Shown here: positions 17,759 to 26,412 of the stretch, one piece after another
Layout of the letters: the number at the start of each line of letters is the position of its first letter
How positions within the stretch are numbered: the stretch's first letter is position 1
Source of the DNA: Lachnospiraceae bacterium
GTDB lineage: Bacteria > Bacillota > Clostridia > Lachnospirales > Lachnospiraceae
Length of the DNA: 64,000 nt
Direction: 5' to 3'
Assembly (NCBI GenBank): GCA_017479935.1
Contig: JAFVBO010000104.1
Span: 18,274-82,273, forward strand
Translations under genes and position numbers: made by a program
Notes under the pieces: model-generated
What the model was told of the DNA's origin: nothing
Databases searched by the model: none
Seen by the model: only the letters and a program-made list of their open reading frames with translations

Positions 17759-17942
17759 ATGAAAGCAAACGCGTCGCTTCGTTGCTTCGCAACTAACGCG
17801 CCGCTGCAACGAAATTCGGCATTCGCTCCGCTCCCTTTGGTCGCGTAGCTGTATGCCTCATTTTGTTGCGCGCTCGGATGCAATTGCATGAGCTGAAGAA
17901 CAAGTTCTTCGCTCATGCCTTGCATCCTCACTTTGCTTTCAT
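17759..17942. mobile_element. 184-bp MITE-like element with 11-bp terminal inverted repeats
   Basis: It begins ATGAAAGCAAA (17759-17769) and ends TTTGCTTTCAT (17932-17942), exact inverted repeats. The interior contains several hairpins (for example GCATGAGC...GCTCATGC) and no gene. About 50 interior bases (from TCGCTCCGCTC at about 17823) resemble a stretch of the repeat at 57114-57295. No clear target duplication was seen. It sits between the riboswitch terminator and dapA. Confidence 0.65.
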
Positions 17943-17971
17943 AATAAAAGGAGCCGACAACCGTCGGCTCC
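17941..17971 (-). terminator. Riboswitch-controlled terminator upstream of dapA
   Basis: On the minus strand GGAGCCGAC pairs with GTCGGCTCC (17950-17971), followed by TTTTATTAT. It is the expression platform of the lysine riboswitch. Confidence 0.85.
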
Positions 17972-17999
17972 GCGAAAAAGAATCCTCTCTTTTTTCGAG

Positions 18000-18170
18000 T
18001 TTCTTCGTAGCACTCCACCGGTTGGTGACAGTCGCAGCCCTGTTCGACCTGCGCCCAGGAAGCAAATGTGCATGGTCATTTACCCCTTCGGCGGTTTTCC
18101 CTTTCTCCGATCCTTCTTCTATGCCAGCCATATCCGGATGGATACTGATGAAACCCGCAACCTCTACTTT
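18000..18170 (-). promoter_or_regulatory. Lysine riboswitch (L box)
   Basis: The minus strand upstream of dapA carries the L-box landmarks in order: TAGAGGTTGCG...TCAGTATCC (18167 to 18140), GGAGAAAGGGAAAACCGCC followed by GAAG, GGGCGCAGG, then CTGTCACC...GGTGGAGTGCTAC (ending at 18007). These correspond to the conserved core of the Bacillus lysC leader. The terminator at 17941-17971 follows, and a near-consensus promoter precedes it. Lysine binding should favour termination and shut off dapA-dapB. Identified by motif reading; a covariance search was not possible. Confidence 0.88.
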
Positions 18171-18207
18171 GTCAGCTCCTAAATGGGAACTGTATGAAAT
18201 TTTATAC

Positions 18208-18236
18208 AGGATAGCACAGGAACAGGAGGCTGTCAA
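18208..18236 (-). promoter_or_regulatory. Sigma-A promoter of the lysine leader
   Basis: On the minus strand TTGACA (18231-18236), 17-base spacer, TATCCT (18208-18213), about 40 bases upstream of the aptamer. Confidence 0.75.
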
Positions 18237-18311
18237 GCCCCCGCGATGATAAAAATGTCGTGTACCCTTCAGAAGGTTGTAAAAAGTCCCTGACTGTTGA
18301 ACCGGTACAAA

Positions 18312-18413
18312 CGGATAAACAGGTTGACAGTAGAATATGGAACAACAGCGGATAAACAACGGAACAAATTCGGATAAAAAACGGTTGACAACAAAAGGGC
18401 CGTTATGTATAAT
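18312..18413 (+). promoter_or_regulatory. Promoter with three CGGATAAA repeats before the HTH-Uma2 gene
   Basis: TTGACA (18385-18390), 17-base spacer, TATAAT (18408-18413). CGGATAAA occurs at 18312, 18349 and 18371, just upstream of the -35 box: plausible operator sites, perhaps for the HTH domain of the gene that follows. The 780-base gap between dapA and this gene is filled by the insertion element, riboswitch, minus promoter and this promoter. Confidence 0.6.
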
Positions 18414-18489
18414 GAGAGTGTGTTCGATGAACTGAGGCATGCGAGGAGCGGCAGGCTTTTTCGCTTTGGCCGAAGGGAAGGAGGCGTCC

Positions 18490-19347
18490 ATGACACTCGA
18501 GGAAATGAGGAGAAAAAAGATTGAATACGGGTTAACGTCAGAAATGATCGCCCAGGCGTCCGGAGTGCCTCTTGGCACTGTGCAGAAAATTTTTGGCGGG
18601 ATCACAAAGGCACCACGAAAAAGAACGATTGATGCCATTGCGCAGGTACTTCTGGAAGAGGAGCAAAGGCAAACATGGGGAAACAACCCACAATACCGCG
18701 GGGCGGAACAGAAAAAATCTTATGAGGCATTGGCACAGCCTGCGCCTTCTTTGGTACGGGAATCAGCGGGAAATTACAGTACTGCGCGGAAGCCGGACTG
18801 TCATACGCTTGAGGATTACTATGCCCTTCCGGAGGAGTCGCGCGCGGAACTGATTGATGGCGTTTTTTATGACCAGGCGGCCCCCTCCCGGATGCATCAG
18901 CTGGTTTTGGAGGCGCTGTTTGTTCAGTTCTGGAAATGCGCGGAGGAACATGATCTTCCTTGCGAAGTCTATCTGTCTCCTTGCGACGTTCGTCTGGATC
19001 ACGATGACTACACGATGGTTCAGCCGGATTTGTTTGTAGTCTGTGGGTATGAGGATCCGGATGCGAGGCGCATAGAAGGCGCACCGGATCTGATCGCGGA
19101 AATTCTCTCTCCTGCCACCCGTATGAAGGATATGGTGCTAAAACTCTATAAGTATCAGAGAGCTGGGGTTAAGGAATACTGGATTGTGGATCCGAAAAAA
19201 AGAACCGTAACCATTCACATTTTCGAGGACGAGTATCTGCCGAAGACATATTCGTTTCAGGAGGATATTCCTGTCGGGCTATCCGAAGGAAGGTGCTTCA
19301 TCAATCTGTCGGGGGCCGTGAAAAAGCTGGAGAGACACGGGTGGTAA
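18490..19347 (+). CDS. HTH-Uma2 (DUF820) family nuclease-fold protein
   Basis: A 285-residue protein with two domains. Residues about 1-57 form an XRE-like helix-turn-helix (EMIAQASGVPLGTVQKIFGG). Residues about 100-280 are a Uma2/DUF820 domain with the PD-(D/E)XK core: QPDLFVV, then GAPDLIAEILSP and AGVKEYWIVDP. Uma2 proteins are abundant in cyanobacteria and clostridia; they have a restriction-nuclease fold but their biological role is not established. The ATG at 18490 follows GGAAGGGAAGGAGG, much better than the in-frame ATG at 18439. Three repeats upstream suggest self-regulation by the HTH. Alternative: the fold may be used for DNA binding only. Confidence 0.8.
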   Translation: MTLEEMRRKKIEYGLTSEMIAQASGVPLGTVQKIFGGITKAPRKRTIDAIAQVLLEEEQRQTWGNNPQYRGAEQKKSYEALAQPAPSLVRESAGNYSTARKPDCHTLEDYYALPEESRAELIDGVFYDQAAPSRMHQLVLEALFVQFWKCAEEHDLPCEVYLSPCDVRLDHDDYTMVQPDLFVVCGYEDPDARRIEGAPDLIAEILSPATRMKDMVLKLYKYQRAGVKEYWIVDPKKRTVTIHIFEDEYLPKTYSFQEDIPVGLSEGRCFINLSGAVKKLERHGW

Positions 19348-19370
19348 TGGAGTAGAGGGGATTTGGTATT

Positions 19371-20096
19371 ATGCTGAAAATAGCGATCTGTGACGATGAG
19401 GCAGCAGCTGTTTCCGTGGAAAAAAATATTCTGAGGGAAGATCTGGTGGCGCGGGGGCTGTCCGCCGAAATCACCGGCTACACGGATGCGGAAACGCTGG
19501 AGGATGTCATCAAGGCGGGATCTCATTACGATCTTCTTTTGCTGGATATTGATATGCCCCGGAAGGACGGCATCGAGCTGGGCACGGAACTGCACGAACT
19601 TTTGCAGGACACCCTTCTGATCTATGTGTCCGGCCGCCCCGAGAGGGTCTTCGATTCGTTTAAGGCCAGGCCTTTTCGCTTTATCCGGAAACCGATGCTG
19701 GAACAGGAATGGCCGATTATCTGGCAGGATGTGGAGAAGGAACTGAAACGGCGGCAGGCCTCGTTTTTTGTCTTTACAAGCAAATCCAATCAGATACGGA
19801 TGAAATCGGAGGCGATTGCCTATGTGGAAGCATTGCGGAAAAAACAGATTCTGCATACCGAGAAAGAGGAGTATGAACTGAATGACGGTTTTGAGAGCGT
19901 TGCGGCGGAACTGGAAGGTTTTGGCTTTATCCGGATACACCGCAGTTATATCGTGAATTATCGGTTCATTCACAGTATCAACCGCACGGATGTGGAGCTG
20001 GATGATGGGACCATCCTCCCCATCGGCAGATCCAAGCACCAGGCGGTGAGCCAGGAATTTCACCGTCTGGTGCAGAGGGAGCTTAGTAAGGCTTAA
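19371..20096 (+). CDS. LytTR-family response regulator
   Basis: A 241-residue AgrA/LytR-type response regulator. The N-terminal receiver domain has the phospho-acceptor Asp in LLLLDIDMP (about residue 57). The C-terminal LytTR DNA-binding domain (about 135-238) includes IRIHRSYIVNYRFI and LPIGRSKHQAV. Its partner is very likely the GHKL sensor kinase that lies next to it on the opposite strand, tail to tail. The targets are unknown; the surface-protein genes nearby are candidates. It starts 23 bases after the Uma2 gene and may be read from that promoter. Confidence 0.9.
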   Translation: MLKIAICDDEAAAVSVEKNILREDLVARGLSAEITGYTDAETLEDVIKAGSHYDLLLLDIDMPRKDGIELGTELHELLQDTLLIYVSGRPERVFDSFKARPFRFIRKPMLEQEWPIIWQDVEKELKRRQASFFVFTSKSNQIRMKSEAIAYVEALRKKQILHTEKEEYELNDGFESVAAELEGFGFIRIHRSYIVNYRFIHSINRTDVELDDGTILPIGRSKHQAVSQEFHRLVQRELSKA

Positions 20097-20178
20097 GAAG
20101 GTAGATGAACAGGAAGAAGCTGCATGGATTGTGTCCTTATTTCATGTGCGCTGCCAGGGAGGGACAGAATGGATCTGC

Positions 20179-21525
20179 TTACTGGCCTTTTTTGGCGGTG
20201 TTTTTCAGCATGACCGAGGCGGATATCGTGCGCGGATCCGCCATCTCTAAGCGGAGCGTTCCGTCGTATTCGGCGGCCAGCTGTTCCACCACCTTTAGGC
20301 CGATCCCGTGGCGGCCGGGGTCTTCCTTGGTCGTCTGAAGATGCGGATTGTCTTTGATTACATTGTGGGAAACCGTGTTTTTGACGGTCAAAAGCAGGTA
20401 GTCCTTAAACGGGGCCATTTCAAACGAGATACCGGCAGGCTCGATTCCTTCGCAGCCTTCAATGGCGTTGGTAAGAAGATTTCCCAGGATGGAGCACAGG
20501 GCAATATCCGGAATGTGGATGGTTTCGGGAAGCGTCACGGCCACGTCTGTCGCGATGCCAAGCGAATGCGCATAGCCACATTTCTGGTTGACCAACGAAT
20601 CGATCAGCGTGTTGCCGGTGGAAATCACCGGGGCGGAGCCCATCTCGTCCTCTTTCAGCCGGTTGATGTACTGCTGCAGTTCCTCGTATTGCCCCTTCTT
20701 GACGAGCTGGTCCAGGTAAAAGACATGGTTTTTCACCTCGTGGCGCACCGTGCTGATGTGGGCGTCCAGCTCTTTTAACTGATCTAAGTATCCTTCGTAG
20801 CGCTCCCGGTTTAAGAGGAGCTTTTTTTGTTCCTCGGAGATAAATTTCTGCCGGGAGTATAAAAAAATCAACGCGTAGAGGGCAGAGGTGGTCAGGATCA
20901 GGGCCATGGAGTTTTGAATCATTTGCCACCAGTTCAGCGGGAAGGCGGCTTGCAGGCACATGAGCACCATGGACAGCGCTGCCACGAAAAACCAGAGAAT
21001 GCTTTCCTTCTTTTCCAGTCCGGAGAGGGCGGTTTTCTGGACGCGGGTGATGAGAAGGTAGATGCCGGCACATAAAAGCATGGTGGGCAGAAGGCTTAAA
21101 CCTAAGCGGGATTCAAAGGAGAAGGCCGTTAGAAAACGCAGGGATAAGCCAAGGAATACAAAGCGCAGCGCTGAAAACAGGTTGTAAAGAAGCAGCGCCG
21201 TGAGCGCGATCAGCAGATGATTTCCCCGGAACAAAAGCAGGGAAAAGAGGATAATCATGACAACGGACATCAGGCTGATTTTCAGATAGCCGAAGTTTTC
21301 GAGGGTGCCGAACAAGGCGATCGAAAGCTGGTCCGTAAAATAGATGGCCGCGCCGCAGGCGATACCGGCGAAAAGCAGCGTGATGGCGCGGTAGCGCTTG
21401 GGAAAGCGGAAGGGAAAGATGCTGAGGGAGAAAAAAATAAAAAGCGGGCTCACCGGGTAGCTGATGAGACTCCAGACAGGGATAACCTGTTCAATCCAGT
21501 CGTGGATGGCATTGGAGAATTCCAT
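20179..21525 (-). CDS. GHKL-type sensor histidine kinase (AgrC-like)
   Basis: A membrane sensor kinase of 448 residues. About six to seven hydrophobic segments fill residues 10-220, followed by a coiled region, the phospho-accepting His in TVRHEVKNH, and a GHKL ATP-binding domain with N-box NLLTNAIEG and GIGLKVVEQLAAEYDG. This architecture is typical of kinases that sense peptides or envelope state and phosphorylate LytTR regulators, such as the neighbour that converges on it. The ATG at 21525 is preferred over the in-frame 21558, which would add 11 residues before the first membrane segment. Promoter at 21621-21649. Confidence 0.88.
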   Translation of the reverse strand: MEFSNAIHDWIEQVIPVWSLISYPVSPLFIFFSLSIFPFRFPKRYRAITLLFAGIACGAAIYFTDQLSIALFGTLENFGYLKISLMSVVMIILFSLLLFRGNHLLIALTALLLYNLFSALRFVFLGLSLRFLTAFSFESRLGLSLLPTMLLCAGIYLLITRVQKTALSGLEKKESILWFFVAALSMVLMCLQAAFPLNWWQMIQNSMALILTTSALYALIFLYSRQKFISEEQKKLLLNRERYEGYLDQLKELDAHISTVRHEVKNHVFYLDQLVKKGQYEELQQYINRLKEDEMGSAPVISTGNTLIDSLVNQKCGYAHSLGIATDVAVTLPETIHIPDIALCSILGNLLTNAIEGCEGIEPAGISFEMAPFKDYLLLTVKNTVSHNVIKDNPHLQTTKEDPGRHGIGLKVVEQLAAEYDGTLRLEMADPRTISASVMLKNTAKKGQ

Positions 21526-21620
21526 AGTAAAACCCCCTGTGTTTATAGTTCCTGACAACGATTTCAGGCAGCCGGATGTATGCGGGTTTCCTGTGTTTTC
21601 GCTTCGTCACGATCGTTTTC

Positions 21621-21649
21621 ATCATACGAGATATTCTTTTGAATGTAAA
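21621..21649 (-). promoter_or_regulatory. Sigma-A promoter of the sensor kinase gene
   Basis: On the minus strand TTTACA (21644-21649), 17-base spacer, TATGAT (21621-21626). No equally clear promoter was found for the divergent rhamnosidase gene. Confidence 0.6.
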
Positions 21650-21769
21650 GACCGTCCGTTCCCGAAAAGTTGCATTCCGTTCCGAAGGCATGGACAAGGG
21701 ACGGGCTTTTTGCTACGGTGTAAGCGATGTCCGGCCGGAAGCCGGGAAAACGAAAAGGAGGAAAAAAGA

Positions 21770-24700
21770 ATGAAGAAACAGGCATTGGCTGTGCTTGCGG
21801 CGGTGTCCATGCTCTCTTCTTTGGCGGCAGGTCTGCCGGCCGCGAAGGTGGAAGCAGGGTACAACTTCCAGGATGATTTAAGCACACGTTATGCGACGTC
21901 CGACATTGAGGAACGCACGGAAGTGCGCTGGTGGATGGCGGAAGGCGGCCACACCGATGAAACGCTGGAGGAAGAGGTCCAGGCTATGTATGACGCGGGT
22001 TTCCGCGGCGTCGAGCTTTGCCAGCTGTCCTTGAACAATCTGGACGCGACCACCTACGGCTACGGTTCCGAGCAGTGGAACCACGACTTCCATGTTGTCT
22101 TAAACAAGGCGCTTGACCTTGGCATGACCGTGGGCATCACCTCCGGTACGAACTGGAATACCACGAACGTCCCCGGACTGGATCCGGACAGCCAGCAGGC
22201 CATGCAGGCGGTTTTCCAGGTTCATGAATTTGTCGCCTCCGGGACGAGCCGCACCGGTGCGGTTCCGACCTCCTATGACGAGGAAGGCTCCAGCGGCACC
22301 ACCACCCACGCCCTTCGCGAAGTGTTGCAGTTCATCGGCGCCTACGCCTACAAGGTCGTGGACAACGAAGCCTCCCCGATTGTTCTGGATGGGGAAACGA
22401 TCATCAACCTGACGGACAAGATCGTGAAGGCCGAGGACGGCACCATGACCCTGGACTTTGCGGCGGAAGACGGCGACTATCTGGTGTTCTACTACTGGAT
22501 GGAAGCTACCGCGCAGGAATCCAGCCCGGCCACCAAGCCTTCCTACTGCGTGAACTACTTTGATATCCGCGGCTTTGAGGCGTACAAGGAATACTTTGAC
22601 GCGAACGTCTTAAACGATCCGGAGCTGAATGAGAAGATCAAGAAGGGCGATGTCCAGCTGTTCATGGACTCCCTGGAATTCTCCCCTGGAGACGGCTTCA
22701 CCTACTGGACGGAAAGCTTTGCGGAAGAGTTCGAGGCCCGCAAGGGATACGACGTTCGCCCGTATCTGCTCCTGGCCATCAACCTGCCGGGCTTAAGCAC
22801 CTGGACGAACCCTTGGTACGGCGACTATCTGCTGGCGGACAGCGATCTGTCCCACCAGATCTTAAACGATCTCTTTGACGTGCAGACCCAGCTGTACGAG
22901 GAAAACTATCTGGTTCCCATGAAGGAGTACGTGAATGAGCACGGAATCTCGCTGCGCGCGCAGATTTCCTATGGACGCTGGATCGAGATTTCCCAGCCTT
23001 CCATGTACGTGGACTATCCGGAAGCCGAGAACTTGAACCAGCACAACCAGGTGGATATCTACCGTCTGTGGTCCGGCGCGGCCAAGCTGGAAAACAAGAT
23101 CCTCTCCTCCGAGACGGGCGCTCTCGCTGGCATGGGCTATGCCTTTGACCAGCAGCTGCACCTGCAGGAGGCGTACTCCCTGTATGCGGCCGGTTTCTCC
23201 CGCATCAACTGGCATGTGTGGTCCGCCACCTACGCGCCGGAAAGCCTGAACGCTGACTGGCCCGGCTTCCAGAACCGGATCTTTGGCTTAAACTTCCACA
23301 CTCTTGGATGGCGCAGCCCTGACTACGCGGATTACGCGCAGATGAACCAGCATTTAGGCCGCGTGCAGGAATTCCTGCGCGAAGGCGTCAGCCGTACCGA
23401 TATCGGTATGCCGTTCATCAAGTACGATCAGGTGATGCCCACCTCCACGCCGGCGGATCAGGATATGTGGATGCAGCGCCACGACACGATGCTCTTCCCG
23501 TCCACCGAGCTGCAGGAGAACGGTTACACCTATGACTATTTCAACCCGGGTCTCTTAAAGTCCGAAGCCGTGTCCTACAATGCCGAAACCGGCACGCTGG
23601 AGATGGCCGGATACAAGGCGCTTGTTCTGTGGCAGGATTGGCTGAGCGTGGAAGGCGCGAAGGATATCCTGGCGCTTGCCAAGGAAGGCATGAAGATGGT
23701 CGTCGTGGACGGCGCCGCGGAAAGCACGCCCTTTAAGGCGGATGACGCGGAAGAGCTGGCCGCTGTCATGGCGGAGCTGAAAGCCCTTGAGAACGTGAAG
23801 ACGGCCGCCTCCGCGGACGATGTCAAGGAAGCGCTGGATGAACTGGGCGTTGTTCCTTACGCCGGCTTTGCCGAGGAAAACGAGCAGCTGCTCACCCAGG
23901 TCCGCATGGACGAGATGGGAAATGAGTTCCTGTATATCTACAACTACTGCGACGGTTCCCTGCACGACGGCGATGATGAAGATCACGGCCTGACGGCGAA
24001 CGCAGAGATCGAGATGGAAGGCACCTTCATTCCTTACGTGATCGACTCCTGGACCGGCGAAGTCACGAAGGCTGCTGTCTATCGTCATGAAGACGGCAAG
24101 ACCATCGTCCCCGTGGAACTGTTCTACGGCGACATCGCGCTGATCGCTCTGGAAAAGAAGGACACCGAAGAGCTTCACGCGGTTTCCGCAGATACCGATG
24201 TTCTGTTTAATAACGAAACCATCGCCTTCCGCGCGCCGGAAAGCGGCACCTACACCATCGCACTGTCCGATGGCAACAGCTACACGCATACGCTGAACGT
24301 TCCTTACGCCTATGAAATCGTGAACTGGGATGTCACCGTGGAATCCTGGGAGAAGGGCGAGCAGGTTTCCCGCACCGATACCTTTACCGATTCTAACGGC
24401 GTGACCAGCGTGGAAACCGCTTACACCACCAAGAAGACCCCGATCAGCTTTACGCTGGATCGCCTGGCTACCTGGGACAACATCCCCGAGGTGGGCAAGG
24501 GCGTGTCCGGTACCGCCGAGTACAAGGCTACCTTTAACTGGGATGGAAACGGAAGCGGCGCCTACATCGACTTTGGCATCCTGGTTGGCGGCATTGACGT
24601 GAAGGTGAACGGAGAAGCTTACGAAGTGAACCCGAACCGTGCCATCATCGACGTGACCAACCTGGTCGAGGGCGAGAACACGATCGAGATCCAGTACAAC

Positions 24701-24955
24701 TCCAACCTCTTAAACGAGCTGATCGAGACCGGTATCGTTCGTGAAGCTGGTATGAAGCGCGGCGAGCTGTGGGGCGGTTACAACGCCACCTACCGGAGCT
24801 ATGGCCCCGCCAAGGCCACCGTACGCCCGTACATCCAGCTGGATGTGACGGCCGAGGATCCGGAGCTGCAGGAATACGCGCAGCCGGAGAACGCTCCCTC
24901 GGAAGTGGAGCAGCTGACCTTCCCGGCGCTGGCGGTGTCACAGTATCAGGAATAA
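21770..24955 (+). CDS. Secreted alpha-L-rhamnosidase-like protein (GH106 type)
   Basis: An exported protein of 1061 residues. Signal peptide at 1-30 (MKKQALAVLAAVSML, Ala-rich cleavage region). The body resembles GH106 glycosidases: an early VRWWMAEGGHTDETLEEEV...GFRGVEL block, and a central WTESFAEEFEARKGYDVRPY segment typical of the catalytic barrel. A jelly-roll-like sugar-binding region is near the C-terminus (GTAEYKATF...GGIDVKVNG). GH106 enzymes release terminal L-rhamnose from pectin and flavonoid glycosides; rhamnose would feed RhaD and the microcompartment further along. The frame is open upstream to 21464, but the ATG at 21770 has AAGGAGG and starts the signal peptide. No wall anchor is seen. 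The substrate is inferred from family only. Confidence 0.75.
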   Translation: MKKQALAVLAAVSMLSSLAAGLPAAKVEAGYNFQDDLSTRYATSDIEERTEVRWWMAEGGHTDETLEEEVQAMYDAGFRGVELCQLSLNNLDATTYGYGSEQWNHDFHVVLNKALDLGMTVGITSGTNWNTTNVPGLDPDSQQAMQAVFQVHEFVASGTSRTGAVPTSYDEEGSSGTTTHALREVLQFIGAYAYKVVDNEASPIVLDGETIINLTDKIVKAEDGTMTLDFAAEDGDYLVFYYWMEATAQESSPATKPSYCVNYFDIRGFEAYKEYFDANVLNDPELNEKIKKGDVQLFMDSLEFSPGDGFTYWTESFAEEFEARKGYDVRPYLLLAINLPGLSTWTNPWYGDYLLADSDLSHQILNDLFDVQTQLYEENYLVPMKEYVNEHGISLRAQISYGRWIEISQPSMYVDYPEAENLNQHNQVDIYRLWSGAAKLENKILSSETGALAGMGYAFDQQLHLQEAYSLYAAGFSRINWHVWSATYAPESLNADWPGFQNRIFGLNFHTLGWRSPDYADYAQMNQHLGRVQEFLREGVSRTDIGMPFIKYDQVMPTSTPADQDMWMQRHDTMLFPSTELQENGYTYDYFNPGLLKSEAVSYNAETGTLEMAGYKALVLWQDWLSVEGAKDILALAKEGMKMVVVDGAAESTPFKADDAEELAAVMAELKALENVKTAASADDVKEALDELGVVPYAGFAEENEQLLTQVRMDEMGNEFLYIYNYCDGSLHDGDDEDHGLTANAEIEMEGTFIPYVIDSWTGEVTKAAVYRHEDGKTIVPVELFYGDIALIALEKKDTEELHAVSADTDVLFNNETIAFRAPESGTYTIALSDGNSYTHTLNVPYAYEIVNWDVTVESWEKGEQVSRTDTFTDSNGVTSVETAYTTKKTPISFTLDRLATWDNIPEVGKGVSGTAEYKATFNWDGNGSGAYIDFGILVGGIDVKVNGEAYEVNPNRAIIDVTNLVEGENTIEIQYNSNLLNELIETGIVREAGMKRGELWGGYNATYRSYGPAKATVRPYIQLDVTAEDPELQEYAQPENAPSEVEQLTFPALAVSQYQE

Positions 24956-24957
24956 AA

Positions 24958-25103
24958 ATGTGACAGGGGACGGGTCTGAATGTGACAGGGGACGGGTCTG
25001 TGTCACAAAAGCTGCCAGCTTTTGTGACACAGGCCCGTCCCCTGTCACATTCAGGCCCGTCCCCTGTCACATTTTCTGACACAGGCCCGTCCCCCTGTCA
25101 CAT
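24958..25103. repeat. GTGACAGGGGACGGG-family repeat, copy B (largest)
   Basis: Contains a nearly perfect inverted repeat (24979-25051) with arms over 30 bases, plus extra copies of the CCCGTCCCCTGTCACA motif on each side. It lies between two convergent genes and would form a strong hairpin in either transcript. Confidence 0.9.
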
Positions 25104-25886
25104 TTACTTCTTCAGGTTAAACAACAGGAACAAGCTTCCTCCCATCACCGCTGCCACCGCGGCCAGAATGAGACCGAGGGTCATGCCCTGTCCGCCTGCC
25201 TCCGGCTGCACGTCTACGGAAGGCTCCGCGATGACTCGCGTGTCTCGCACAGGTTTGCCATCGGGGTACAGAGCTTCTTCCGTGACATCGGCTTTCTCAA
25301 GACATACCCAGGCGTTTCGACGGCCGAAGTAATAGCCGACAAAGCCCCAGTTCAGACCGTTTTCATCGGTAAATGTATCGGAATACATGGGAACATTTCC
25401 TTGCTCGGAAATGCTCCAGGAGCTTGTCACTTCTCCGCCCGGATAATTCCAGAAATAGATGGTTTTGCCGGCGTAGCTCTTGTCCAGTTCACCGGATTCC
25501 TCTTTTATCGTGTAATCTTCCCGGAACTGCTGATCATCGTATTTCGCGTATGTGTAGTCCATCGGATACCAGGCATCGTAGAACTCGCAGTAGCCCCAGC
25601 GAATGCCGGACGGCGCTTCGTAAATGAACGCGGTGTACAGTTCCGTTCCGTTTTTCAGCTGCGCCTTTTCCAGGGAGGATTCCGGGCTCTTATAGCAGGT
25701 CAGGGTTCCGCCCGGCGCATTGGCGATGTACATGCGGTTTTCGAGGGAGCATGCGTCCTGATGTTCCTCGAAGAAAGAATTCTCCGGTACATAGATGACA
25801 TCGGCCCGCGCGGTCATGGAGCAAACGCCAAAGACCATCAGTAAACTAAAAAGTGCAGCAACCGATCGTTTCAAAAAAGCATTCAT
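25104..25886 (-). CDS. Membrane-anchored surface protein with SH3-like domains
   Basis: A 260-residue protein: signal peptide (1-28), two SH3-like beta modules (about 58-115, with GIRWGYCEFYDAWYPMDY, and 140-200, with GLNWGFVGYYFGRRNAWVCL), a Pro/Glu-rich linker and one C-terminal membrane helix (GMTLGLILAAVAAVMGGSLF) ending in KK. Probably held on the outer face of the membrane; such modules bind cell-wall or protein ligands. No catalytic motif is visible. The start at 25886 has AAAGGAAATG spacing. The stop codon touches the large repeat at 24958-25103. Not a recognised named family. Confidence 0.7.
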   Translation of the reverse strand: MNAFLKRSVAALFSLLMVFGVCSMTARADVIYVPENSFFEEHQDACSLENRMYIANAPGGTLTCYKSPESSLEKAQLKNGTELYTAFIYEAPSGIRWGYCEFYDAWYPMDYTYAKYDDQQFREDYTIKEESGELDKSYAGKTIYFWNYPGGEVTSSWSISEQGNVPMYSDTFTDENGLNWGFVGYYFGRRNAWVCLEKADVTEEALYPDGKPVRDTRVIAEPSVDVQPEAGGQGMTLGLILAAVAAVMGGSLFLLFNLKK

Positions 25887-25921
25887 TTCCTTTACCTCTT
25901 TCCTTTAGAATTGTAAGAACT

Positions 25922-26060
25922 GGTATTTATTCAGCACAGCCGCTTGCACTCCGCTGCAAGCGGTGTAAAACAAAAGTTGGCATGCCAAGCCACAGGCAAT
26001 TTGGAATGCGCGAAGCGCATTGCCTGTGGCTTTGTAACTGCTCAGGTACTGAGCAGTTAC
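25922..26060 (-). repeat. 140-bp triple-hairpin repeat element, copy 2
   Basis: Reverse-oriented near-identical copy of 12379-12516; only scattered substitutions. It supplies the stop codon and last codons of the membrane-protein gene at 26057-26407. Confidence 0.9.
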
Positions 26061-26407
26061 AAAGCCTGAACGAAAACCCCTGTTCCCCAGGAAACCAGAT
26101 TGGCAACCAACGAGAGCAGGACGGGATGGCGAAACCCCCATTTCCCCTCCTTAAACCATAGACCGTAAATAAGTGCCTCGGTCACAAAAACAATGATTTC
26201 AATTGGAATTTGTATCGCGAGGGCAGGAGCGGCGGGGAAAACCCTGGACAGAAGAAGAAAGATAAGGACCGCCGCCGGGTTGGTCAGCGTATTGACCAGC
26301 CACACCACCTTCATCCCCGGCATGCGGATGCCAAAGAGAAGGGCGATGATTGTTTCGATCAGCAAAGTAAATACGAGCGAAAGCGCGAACGTAGCCAGGA
26401 TCTCCAT
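26057..26407 (-). CDS. Small integral membrane protein next to MFS permease
   Basis: A 116-residue, very hydrophobic protein with about four membrane segments (LATFALSLVFTLLIETIIAL, LTNPAAVLIFLLLSRVF, IEIIVFVTEALIYGLWF, VLLSLVANLVSWGTGVF). No known motif. The start ATG at 26407 follows AGGAGTG and lies 5 bases after the MFS stop, so the two are translated together; it may be a partner of that permease. Its 3' end runs into the repeat at 25922-26060, which provides the stop, so the original C-terminus may have differed slightly. Confidence 0.7.
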   Translation of the reverse strand: MEILATFALSLVFTLLIETIIALLFGIRMPGMKVVWLVNTLTNPAAVLIFLLLSRVFPAAPALAIQIPIEIIVFVTEALIYGLWFKEGKWGFRHPVLLSLVANLVSWGTGVFVQAL

Positions 26408-26412
26408 CTTGT

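Noticed and set aside
17728..18018. 96-residue minus-strand open frame upstream of dapA
   Set aside because: It covers the riboswitch terminator and the insertion element, both non-coding.
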